A stretch of DNA of 64,000 bases from Prevotella sp. tf2-5. GTDB lineage: Bacteria; Bacteroidota; Bacteroidia; Bacteroidales; Bacteroidaceae. Shown here piece after piece: positions 19,971 to 26,732 of this stretch (its first letter is position 1; each line of letters begins with the position of its first letter). The translations under genes were made by a program, and so were the position numbers. The DNA lies in NCBI RefSeq assembly GCF_900115435.1, contig NZ_FOWK01000001.1, positions 482,074 to 546,073 on the forward strand, written 5' to 3'. A model generated the notes under the pieces. The model had not been told where the DNA came from and made no database searches. It was given only the letters and a program-made list of their open reading frames with translations.

Positions 19971-21509
19971 TTATTCGTCTATATTCTGGCGGAATTCAGA
20001 GGGAGTCATCCCATAGACATTCCGGAAGTTACGGATGAATGTCGCCGGGCTCTTAATACCGCAAGCCTCCGCGATGGCACCCATCGTGTACTCAGGGTGT
20101 TGTCTCATCAAAATGACCGCATACTCCATGCGTTTCGTATTGACATAACCTGTCACATTCATGCCGGTATAACGGGAGATAATGACGGAAATGGCGTTTT
20201 TATCGACACCCATCAGACGCATCAGCTCGTCACGTCCGAAGTCGGGAGCACGGAACAGTTCTTCCTTCATGACACGTTTATCCATCTGTTTGAAACGTTT
20301 CTCCTCCTCGTCGAGAGCTTTTTCCTCTTCGCTTTTTTCGGCGATTTCAACAGGATCTCCATTGGCGACAACGATATCACGATAATGCATCAGCTCACGA
20401 ATCATCTGGGTCATGGTCCGGTTTTTACGGTTGATGACACGGTTGTGACGCAACAACAGGAAAAAGACGACGAGCAACATCAGACTACCTACGATGACGA
20501 TGGAGAGGATCAGGTTATGACGAGACATGGCACGCTCGCTGTCTATCACCTGCTGCACACCACTGGAGATGGTACGGAGCGTCCGCACACCAAGGGTGTC
20601 TGCTTGCACGGCGACACCCCGGTAGCACTCTGCCGCCTTCTGGTAATCACCCATCCTGTAATAGACATCCCCCTCGTCTCCCAATACCCGCTGCATGTTA
20701 CGACTTAGTGTATCCTCATCTTTCCGCATATTATCTTTAACCAACTGGAGAAAACGCAACGCTTCCTCGTCCATCCCTTGGATTTGATAATATTCCGGGA
20801 GGGCATCCCCGCTTATAGGGTCGATATGGGGGACGATATGATGGCGCTTGTAGAGCTTGTCGGCTTCCGCCAGCCGTCCCATCTTAGCAAGCAGCCAGGC
20901 ACGGATGGTATACAACCGTTGTTTATTCATCTGGGCATAAATGGTGTCAGACTGTGAAGCCAGAAGATGATATCGCTCCTGTTCCTTTGACATGCGCAAG
21001 GCTTCCTTATAGTTTCCCTCTTTGCCGTACTGTTTGGTTAGGAAGGCATAAAAGATACCCAACTTGTGATCCCTCTGCGGATAGTCTGCGTCCTTCAACA
21101 GCTCGACGGCTTCGAAACAGGTGCGGTAGCCTTCCTCCAGATGTCCTTCCAGACACAGACGCTTGCCTCTCATAAAGAATGCCAGCGCCTGGTATGCCTT
21201 TGCGTTATTCTTCTTTGCCAGCATATACAACTGGTAGGAGGTTTCTGACAGCTCTTTCCACTGATAGAGCACATCATAGGTACACATGATACGCTCCAAC
21301 ACTTGTAAATGCGTTTCAGTATTGTTTTCCAGGGAAGGCTCCTTTTGTGCCTGCAGGTAGTATGCAAGTGCTTTGTTATATAAGTGTTGGTCGCGGCACG
21401 AGTCACCTTTCTCCATCAACAGGATAGCGGCATTATCTGTTGGTGCTGTCCTTCCTGGAACGGTCGTCAGAAAAAAGATGGTACATAATATGAGTTTACC
21501 GATTCGCAT
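19971..21509 (-). CDS. TPR / transmembrane / AraC-type HTH regulator of the pilus locus
   Basis: A 512-residue protein from ATG 21509 (MRIGKLILC). A TTG at 21566 is in frame but lies upstream of the predicted -7 box, so 21509 is chosen. Order: signal peptide or anchor (1-22), periplasmic helical TPR-like array (about 25-320; e.g. YNKALAYYLQAQKE, GDVYYRMGDYQKAAECYRG), one transmembrane helix (about 330-353, NLILSIVIVGSLMLLVVFF), a cytoplasmic charged helix (EEEKALDEEEKRFK), and a C-terminal AraC-type helix-turn-helix (about 410-512; MGAIAEACGIKSPATFIRNF, NVYGMTPSEFR). The architecture suggests a one-component membrane receptor that senses in the periplasm and binds DNA directly. It is transcribed towards the pilus genes and has a 22-bp repeat array upstream; control of the operon and of itself is inference. 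Confidence 0.85.
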   Translation of the reverse strand: MRIGKLILCTIFFLTTVPGRTAPTDNAAILLMEKGDSCRDQHLYNKALAYYLQAQKEPSLENNTETHLQVLERIMCTYDVLYQWKELSETSYQLYMLAKKNNAKAYQALAFFMRGKRLCLEGHLEEGYRTCFEAVELLKDADYPQRDHKLGIFYAFLTKQYGKEGNYKEALRMSKEQERYHLLASQSDTIYAQMNKQRLYTIRAWLLAKMGRLAEADKLYKRHHIVPHIDPISGDALPEYYQIQGMDEEALRFLQLVKDNMRKDEDTLSRNMQRVLGDEGDVYYRMGDYQKAAECYRGVAVQADTLGVRTLRTISSGVQQVIDSERAMSRHNLILSIVIVGSLMLLVVFFLLLRHNRVINRKNRTMTQMIRELMHYRDIVVANGDPVEIAEKSEEEKALDEEEKRFKQMDKRVMKEELFRAPDFGRDELMRLMGVDKNAISVIISRYTGMNVTGYVNTKRMEYAVILMRQHPEYTMGAIAEACGIKSPATFIRNFRNVYGMTPSEFRQNIDE

Positions 21510-21535
21510 GGTATTCAGTTTTTCATTTAACCATG

Positions 21536-21543
21536 CAAAAATA
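21536..21543 (-). promoter_or_regulatory. -7 element (TATTTTTG) of the regulator gene
   Basis: The minus strand reads TATTTTTG, matching TAnnTTTG. A transcript starting about 4 nt after the G would have a leader of roughly 22 nt before ATG 21509. This excludes the more upstream in-frame TTG at 21566 as start codon. Confidence 0.5.
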
Positions 21544-21583
21544 TAAAATATTTTTCCCTCCACCAAGCTTATTCCTGAAAAAA

Positions 21584-21671
21584 TTTGTTTGGAGGCTTTA
21601 TTTCATTCATTTAAAGGCTTTAATTAATTCGTTTGGAGGCTTTAATCACCTCGCTTAAAGCCTTTATTTAT
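21584..21671. repeat. Four-copy 22-bp direct-repeat array upstream of the AraC-type regulator
   Basis: The cores GGAGGCTTTA (21591), AAAGGCTTTA (21613), GGAGGCTTTA (21635) and AAAGCCTTTA (21657) recur at exactly 22-bp steps, each preceded by a T-rich box (TTCGTTT-like). Copies alternate GG/AA before AG(G/C)CTTTA. Copies 2 and 4 are near-palindromes of each other. A 22-bp step places sites on one face of the helix, and AraC-family dimers commonly bind direct half-sites about 21 bp apart, so these are plausible operator sites about 50-135 bp upstream of the predicted regulator transcription start. The wider gap 21510-21928 has no gene. Confidence 0.75.
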
Positions 21672-21690
21672 CGACGTTTCAGCCACATCG

Positions 21691-21803
21691 AGTGATTTAA
21701 GTGATTCTATAATACACGAATTATATATATAGCAAAAATAATTATGGGGATAATTAATTTAGTAATATATAGATTTACAGAAAATACAATCACTTAAATC
21801 ACT
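21691..21803. repeat. 16-bp perfect inverted repeat flanking an AT-rich 81-bp core
   Basis: The left arm AGTGATTTAAGTGATT (21691-21706) is the exact reverse complement of the right arm AATCACTTAAATCACT (21788-21803). Each arm itself contains AGTGATT twice. The core (21707-21787) is very AT-rich (TATATATATAG, AATTATGGGGATAATTAATT) with no gene. Whether the arms are protein-binding sites, ends of a small mobile element or a large RNA hairpin cannot be decided from one copy. Confidence 0.7.
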
Positions 21804-21874
21804 TTTGGAATCAGAACAGGGTTGTAAATTATTCATAATCAGTGAGATAGAAGCAAAAATGTTTGATGGTTTTA

Positions 21875-21911
21875 GGATGCGTTGTAGAATAAATAAATAC
21901 AACTTTCATCC
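21875..21911 (-). terminator. Possible hairpin terminator after the CYTH gene
   Basis: GGATG-c-GTTGTA pairs with TACAAC-ttt-CATCC around an 11-nt loop, starting 18 nt after the CYTH stop codon. On the minus strand it is not followed by a clear U-run (TAAAACC), so intrinsic termination is only moderately likely. Confidence 0.35.
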
Positions 21912-21928
21912 TTTGTAAGGACATTGTC

Positions 21929-22411
21929 TCATTTCTCACCCATCCATTCTCTATAAGGATGGCGACGTAACTGACTATTGTAAAAACGACGGTCACCTGT
22001 CACCTCTTTTCCGATGAAATCGGGCATTTTTGGACTTTCATCAACCGATGAGAGCTCCACTTCAGCCATGACAAGACCCTCATTTTCACCAAAAAACTCA
22101 TCAATTTCAAAGGTATGTTCACCACTTTTCACGAGCCATCTGGTCTTGTCGATGATACCAGGTTCGCACAAAAGCAGGAGTTTTTTACCATCTTCCAAGG
22201 GAATCTCATACTCAAATTCGTCACGAGAGAGCCCATTATCGGTGCTGGGACCCTTGATGGTGAGGAAAGCACGGTCATCACGGATACGCACTCGAACAGT
22301 CCGTCCTCGTTCACTACAGATATAACCCTGTTGGATATGGCTATGACTGAACGACTCCTGTTTGTAGGAATCGTTCAGTACCAGGAATTTCCGTTCTATC
22401 TCCAGTGCCAT
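21929..22411 (-). CDS. CYTH-domain protein
   Basis: A 160-residue cytosolic protein starting at ATG 22411 (MALEIERKFLV). The N-terminal E-x-E-x-K (E4, E6, K8) is the metal and triphosphate-binding signature of CYTH enzymes, and basic strand residues (RTVRVRIRD; FLTIKG) and acidic ones (EFEYEI; EIDEFF; AEVELS) complete the tunnel pattern. Members hydrolyse inorganic triphosphate or thiamine triphosphate, or bind polyphosphates; the substrate here is not known. The start codon overlaps the stop of a 47-residue membrane-protein gene (TAATG), implying coupled translation. An ATG further upstream (22480) is in frame but lies inside that small gene. Confidence 0.88.
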   Translation of the reverse strand: MALEIERKFLVLNDSYKQESFSHSHIQQGYICSERGRTVRVRIRDDRAFLTIKGPSTDNGLSRDEFEYEIPLEDGKKLLLLCEPGIIDKTRWLVKSGEHTFEIDEFFGENEGLVMAEVELSSVDESPKMPDFIGKEVTGDRRFYNSQLRRHPYREWMGEK

Positions 22412-22554
22412 TACGCCATCATGGAGAAAGTCCAGATCAGATAGATGACGGCGAGGATGATGAGTCCACCGAAAATCCATCCTACAACTTTCTTACCCTT
22501 CTCTTCCTGTTTCTTGGCGTAAGCCTCACGCTTTGATTGATTTTTCTTGCTCAT
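22411..22554 (-). CDS. Small single-pass membrane protein (47 aa)
   Basis: The frame reads MSKKNQSKREAYAKKQ, then EEKGKKVVGW, then a hydrophobic helix of about 18 residues (IFGGLIILAVIYLIWTF) ending SMMA-stop. The basic N-terminus followed by one helix predicts a cytoplasmic-in membrane anchor. The stop TAA shares one base with the ATG of the CYTH gene (TAATG), and the gene begins 19 nt after prfB ends, so it is probably co-transcribed between the two. Function is unknown; coupling suggests that it works with, or anchors, the CYTH enzyme, but this is inference. Confidence 0.75.
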   Translation of the reverse strand: MSKKNQSKREAYAKKQEEKGKKVVGWIFGGLIILAVIYLIWTFSMMA

Positions 22555-22573
22555 AATATCTTAAGTTTTAAAG

Positions 22574-23695
22574 TTACTCTTCATCCGTTGTAGGGAACTC
22601 CATCAGGTAAGCCTTGATGAAATCGTCGATTTTCCCATCCATCACCCCGTCGACATCGGAAGTCTGGTAGTTGGTACGATGGTCTTTCACCCGACGGTCG
22701 TCGAAGACATACGAGCGGATCTGGGAGCCCCATTCTATCTTCTTCTTGCCAGCCTCTATCTTCGCCTGAGCCTCCAACCGTTTCTTCATGGCACGGTCGT
22801 AGAGCTGAGAACGGAGCAGTGCCATGGCACGTTCCTTGTTCTTCGGCTGGTCACGCGTCTCCGTATTCTCAATGAGGATTTCCTCTTCCTCCCCCGTGTC
22901 AGGGTCTGTGTACCAATAACGCAGGCGGACACCCGACTCCACCTTATTGACATTCTGACCACCGGCACCACTGGAGCGGAACGTGTCCCAAGAGAGCTTG
23001 GCAGGGTCGACATACACCTCGATGGTATCATCCACCAACGGGGTGACGAAGACGGAGGCGAAGGAAGTCATACGCTTGCCCTGTGCATTGAAAGGAGAGA
23101 CACGCACCAGACGGTGCACACCGTTCTCACTCTTCAGGTAGCCATAGGCGAACTCCCCACCCTCTATCTGCATCGTGACACTCTTGATACCAGCCTCGTC
23201 ACCATCCTGTAAGTTAGAGATGCTGACCTTATAGCCATGAGCCTCTGCCCATCGCTGATACATACGCATGAGCATGGAAGCCCAGTCCTGACTCTCAGTG
23301 CCACCCGCACCAGAGTTGATCTTAAGGACACACTCCATCGGGTCCTCTTTCTGACGCAGCATGTTCTTGAGTTCCAGGTTTTCCAGACGTTCGATAGCCA
23401 CCTGATAATCATGGTCGACCTCCTCCTCCGTCACCATCTCCTCCTTGTAGAAGTCGAAGGCGAGCTGGAGCTCGTCAGCGGCATTACGCACCTCGTTATA
23501 GCCGTCAATCCATTTCTTGATGGATTTCACCTTCTTCATCTGCTCCTCGGCACGTTTCTGGTCTTCCCAGAAGTCAGGAGCCTGCGTGCGAAGCTCTTCC
23601 TCCTCGAACTCTATCTTCTTCTCGTCAATCTTCAGATAGCGGTACAGTTTCTCCGTCCTATCCAAGACATCCTTCAGTTGGTCTGCTGTAATCAT
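22574..23695 (-). CDS. prfB: Peptide chain release factor 2
   Basis: A 373-residue class-I release factor that ends translation at UGA and UAA. The SPF anticodon-like motif (RVSPFNAQGKR, about residue 200) marks RF2 rather than RF1, and the GGQ loop (SGAGGQNVNK, about residue 245) catalyses peptidyl-tRNA hydrolysis. The gene is uninterrupted: where many bacteria have a programmed +1 frameshift (CTT TGA C after the LRGYL-like helix), this gene reads CTG AAG (YRYLKIDEK), so the usual autoregulatory frameshift is absent. It is followed by the small membrane gene and preceded by the acyl-CoA ligase gene across a 55-bp AT-rich repeat spacer. Confidence 0.97.
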   Translation of the reverse strand: MITADQLKDVLDRTEKLYRYLKIDEKKIEFEEEELRTQAPDFWEDQKRAEEQMKKVKSIKKWIDGYNEVRNAADELQLAFDFYKEEMVTEEEVDHDYQVAIERLENLELKNMLRQKEDPMECVLKINSGAGGTESQDWASMLMRMYQRWAEAHGYKVSISNLQDGDEAGIKSVTMQIEGGEFAYGYLKSENGVHRLVRVSPFNAQGKRMTSFASVFVTPLVDDTIEVYVDPAKLSWDTFRSSGAGGQNVNKVESGVRLRYWYTDPDTGEEEEILIENTETRDQPKNKERAMALLRSQLYDRAMKKRLEAQAKIEAGKKKIEWGSQIRSYVFDDRRVKDHRTNYQTSDVDGVMDGKIDDFIKAYLMEFPTTDEE

Positions 23696-23702
23696 TCTTT
23701 AT

Positions 23703-23752
23703 TTTAAATTAGGAATTAGAAATTAGGAATTACTAATTACTAATTACTCATT
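23703..23752. repeat. Short tandem AT-rich spacer repeats
   Basis: Between prfB and the acyl-CoA ligase gene the sequence is made of AATTAGGAATTAG-type words followed by ACTAATTACTAATTACTC-type words. The two halves are partly inverse-complementary. Similar word-repeats (AACCATTAACCATT) occur at 61690-61710. It could be replication slippage sequence or a weak hairpin; no coding. Confidence 0.6.
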
Positions 23753-25559
23753 ATTCTTCGTACATCATGTCGATTTGTTCCTTATAGTTTTCATAGAGCA
23801 CACGACGGCGGATCTTCAGGGTGTTGGTCAACTCACCCTTCTCCATCGAGAGGTGGTGTGGCAAAAGGACGAAACGCTTCACCTGCTCATAATGGGCAAG
23901 TTGCTGCTGGAGCGTGTCGATACGCTCCTTCATCATCTCGATGATCTGTGGATTGCCACAAAGCTGCTCACGGTCCTCAAACGAGATATTGTGCTCGCGG
24001 GCATATTCCTCCAAAAGCGTATAGACAGGGACGATGAGTGCGGAGACAAACTTACGCTGGTCAGCGACAATACAGATCTGGTCGATATACTTGTCGACCA
24101 ACAGTTTCGACTCGATCATCTGCGGTGCGATATACTTGCCGTTGCTGGTCTTGAAGAGATCCTTGATACGCTCCGTCAAGAACAACTCACCATCTTTCAG
24201 GTAACCAGCATCACCTGTCTTGAAATAACCATCCTCTGTGAAGGCAGCCTTCGTCAAGTCCTCACGGTTATAATACCCCGGGGTGATCGTCGGACCCTTC
24301 AGGAGAATCTCTCCCTCCTCACTGACTTTGATGTCAATTCCCTCTATCGGCTGACCCACGGATCCTACGGTATAGGGAGCTCCTAAATGGTCGCAGGAGA
24401 CGGTGGCAAGTGACTCCGTCAAACCATAGCCCACAATCATGTTAATGCCGATGGAATGGACGAATTCTTCCACATGGGCACTGACCGCGGCACCTGCCGT
24501 GGGGAAGAAATGCGCATTCTCCAGACCCAGTTCCTTACGAACGAGGGAGAAGACGGTACGGTTCAGCATCTCATACTCCAGATGGAGTGCCATCGGCGGT
24601 TTCTTACCGAGGCTCAGATATTCGATGTTATGCTTGCGTCCAACGGCAAGGGCATGCTTGAAGAGTTTACGCTGCATGGTGCTGGCATGGTCTATCTTGT
24701 CCATCACACCCATGTACACCTTCTCCCAGAAACGGGGGACACTGGACATACAGGTGGGGTGTGTCTCACGCATCGACTGCTGCACCTCCTGCGGATGGGT
24801 GTTCACGATCAGTGTCGCACCTTTCGTCAAGGCGAGGATCGTCCATCCTCTCTCAAAGATATGCGTAAAGGGCAGGAAGTTCATCACACGGTCGTTCTCG
24901 TCCACCGGCACACACTTGTTATTCGCTTCAAAGGCTGCATGGAACTGTGAGTGTGGCAGGATGACACCCTTTGAATCACCGGTTGTACCACTGGTATAAA
25001 GGATATTGGCGATATCATCGAAGGAAGCCTCCCGCTGACGTGCCTCCACCTCCGTCTGACGGGGCAGGTTCTCACCTAATTTCAGGAAATCACTGAAATA
25101 AAGTGCATTGGGATCGTGCGAGGAGATATGCACCAACGGGTCGAAGACGATGATACGCTCCAGCGTAGGACAGAGCGACACCACCCTGCGGGCACGGTCG
25201 TACTGTTCCTGTTCTCCCACGAACAGATAACGGATCTTCGCATCGTTGATCATGAACTGGATCTGCTGCTCGGAACTAGTGGCATAGAATGGTATCGTGA
25301 CGGCACGGACACCCCATGCGCCAAAGTCACACTCCAGATACTGCACAGAGTTCTGGGAGAAGACACCAATATTCTCCTGTACCCTCACACCGAGGTTCAA
25401 CAACGCGTTGCTGACCTGCTTAACGGTCTGTGACTCCTGATTCCAAGATAATGACTTCCACTCCTTACCACCGAAATCCTGATAAATCAGCATCTCACGG
25501 TCACCATACTTTTTGGCTAAGTCGTGTATCAATACCGACATGTGACTGTTTATCTGCAT
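23751..25559 (-). CDS. Long-chain acyl-CoA ligase (AMP-forming)
   Basis: About 602 residues of the ANL superfamily. Signatures: P-loop YTSGTTGDSKG (about residue 180), FLPFTHIFERG, VGYGLTE (A5-like), GYFKTGDAGYLKDG, and the C-terminal lysine region LTNTLKIRRR. It activates fatty acids to acyl-AMP and then acyl-CoA for lipid synthesis or turnover. The start at ATG 25559 (MQINSHMSV) is chosen because the in-frame TTG at 25586 falls inside the predicted -7 box (25584-25591); Met at 25541 is an alternative. It is transcribed divergently from the M20 deacylase gene. Chain-length preference cannot be read from sequence. Confidence 0.92.
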   Translation of the reverse strand: MQINSHMSVLIHDLAKKYGDREMLIYQDFGGKEWKSLSWNQESQTVKQVSNALLNLGVRVQENIGVFSQNSVQYLECDFGAWGVRAVTIPFYATSSEQQIQFMINDAKIRYLFVGEQEQYDRARRVVSLCPTLERIIVFDPLVHISSHDPNALYFSDFLKLGENLPRQTEVEARQREASFDDIANILYTSGTTGDSKGVILPHSQFHAAFEANNKCVPVDENDRVMNFLPFTHIFERGWTILALTKGATLIVNTHPQEVQQSMRETHPTCMSSVPRFWEKVYMGVMDKIDHASTMQRKLFKHALAVGRKHNIEYLSLGKKPPMALHLEYEMLNRTVFSLVRKELGLENAHFFPTAGAAVSAHVEEFVHSIGINMIVGYGLTESLATVSCDHLGAPYTVGSVGQPIEGIDIKVSEEGEILLKGPTITPGYYNREDLTKAAFTEDGYFKTGDAGYLKDGELFLTERIKDLFKTSNGKYIAPQMIESKLLVDKYIDQICIVADQRKFVSALIVPVYTLLEEYAREHNISFEDREQLCGNPQIIEMMKERIDTLQQQLAHYEQVKRFVLLPHHLSMEKGELTNTLKIRRRVLYENYKEQIDMMYEE

Positions 25560-25583
25560 AAGCAATATATTATTAATTAGGTG

Positions 25584-25591
25584 CAAAGATA
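25584..25591 (-). promoter_or_regulatory. -7 element (TATCTTTG) of the acyl-CoA ligase gene
   Basis: TATCTTTG on the minus strand fits TAnnTTTG and leaves about a 20-nt leader to ATG 25559. It faces away from the plus-strand promoter at 25633-25640. Confidence 0.6.
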
Positions 25592-25632
25592 CAATATTTT
25601 TATCAAAAAAGGTGAAGGATGAAGTTTTTTCT

Positions 25633-25640
25633 GTATCTTT
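25633..25640 (+). promoter_or_regulatory. -7 element (TATCTTTG) of the M20 deacylase gene
   Basis: TATCTTTG lies 9 nt before ATG 25650; the predicted leader is only about 5 nt, too short for a Shine-Dalgarno site. Confidence 0.6.
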
Positions 25641-25649
25641 GCATACGAA

Positions 25650-26702
25650 ATGGCATACAAGAAATATACAAACGAGGCAACAGCACTGTTGAGTGAACTG
25701 ATCAGCACACCTTCCGTCAGTAGGGATGAGAAGGCGGCAGCCGACCTGTTACAAAAGCGTATCAAAGCATGGGGGCTCCCCTGCAAGCGTATCGGCAACA
25801 ACTTAATCGTCGCCCGGCGAATCAGTAAGAAGAAACCCACCTTACTGCTGAACGCCCATATCGACACCGTGAAGCCCGTGGCTACATGGACCCGTGATCC
25901 CTTCCAGCCCGTCATAGAGGACGGTAAACTGTATGGACTAGGTGCCAACGACTGCGGGGGTGGACTCGTCAGTTTGCTGATGGCTTATCGCATCCTCATG
26001 AACAAAGACAACCTACCTTATAATATAATATATGTGGCGTCCTGCGAGGAGGAGGTCAGTGGACAGGACGGATTCTCCGCCGTACTACCCCACCTGCCGG
26101 CAATTGATGTCGCCATTGTGGGAGAACCCACTGGTATGCAGCCTGCCATTGCCGAGAAAGGATTGATGGTGATTGACGGCACAGCGCACGGGATAAGCGG
26201 ACATGCCGCCCGTAACGAGGGTGTCAATGCCATCAATGAGGTGTTGGACGACCTGCAATGGCTACGTGACTACAAGTTCCGTAAGATCAGTCCGCTGTTG
26301 GGAGAGACGAAGGCTACCGTCACTGTGATACATGCCGGTACCCAGCATAATGTCATCCCCGACAAGGTGGAGTTTGTCATTGATGTCCGCACCAATGAGT
26401 ATTATCAGAACGAGTACCTGTTTGCTTTCCTGCAGAAACACATGAAGAGTGAGTTGAAGGCACGCTCTTTCCGACTGCATTCATCATCCATTCCAGAGGA
26501 CCATCCTCTGATCAGGAAATGCAAACGGATGAGGATGAAACCGTTCGGCTCACCCACTTTGTCAGACCAGGCTCTGATGCCTTTCCCCTCTTTCAAATTG
26601 GGACCAGGGGAGTCTAGTCGCAGTCACTCTGCCGATGAATTCATCTGTATTGACGAGATTCATCAGGCAATCAATTGTTATGTGAAGTTGATTTCGGGAT
26701 AA
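25650..26702 (+). CDS. M20-family deacylase, ArgE/DapE type (probable N-acyl-ornithine deacylase)
   Basis: A 350-residue metallohydrolase. Metal-site motifs of M20 peptidases are present: NAHIDTVKP (His and Asp), GLGANDCGGG (bridging Asp), SCEEEVSG (catalytic and ligand Glu) and VGEPTG. A dimerisation lid domain (GISGHAARNEGVNAI; HAGTQHNVIPD) lies between. Bacteroidota make arginine through N-succinyl-ornithine, and their ArgE homologues of this length remove the succinyl group, so that reaction is likely; acetylornithine or succinyl-diaminopimelate are alternatives. The gene is single, divergent from the acyl-CoA ligase gene and convergent with the EnvC-like gene, 30 bp apart. Confidence 0.88.
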   Translation: MAYKKYTNEATALLSELISTPSVSRDEKAAADLLQKRIKAWGLPCKRIGNNLIVARRISKKKPTLLLNAHIDTVKPVATWTRDPFQPVIEDGKLYGLGANDCGGGLVSLLMAYRILMNKDNLPYNIIYVASCEEEVSGQDGFSAVLPHLPAIDVAIVGEPTGMQPAIAEKGLMVIDGTAHGISGHAARNEGVNAINEVLDDLQWLRDYKFRKISPLLGETKATVTVIHAGTQHNVIPDKVEFVIDVRTNEYYQNEYLFAFLQKHMKSELKARSFRLHSSSIPEDHPLIRKCKRMRMKPFGSPTLSDQALMPFPSFKLGPGESSRSHSADEFICIDEIHQAINCYVKLISG

Positions 26703-26732
26703 CGGGATTCCGAAATGCCGAGATGCTTTGCA

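Noticed and set aside
21584..21671. CRISPR array
   Set aside because: The 22-bp units follow each other with no distinct spacers, and no cas genes are present; the same holds for 34778-34888.
25577..25948. 123-residue minus-strand frame
   Set aside because: Opposite the M20 deacylase, whose metal motifs are intact.
26691..26716. Terminator between the M20 and EnvC-like genes
   Set aside because: ATTTCGG/CCGAAAT can pair, but the loop is 12 nt and neither strand has a U-run.
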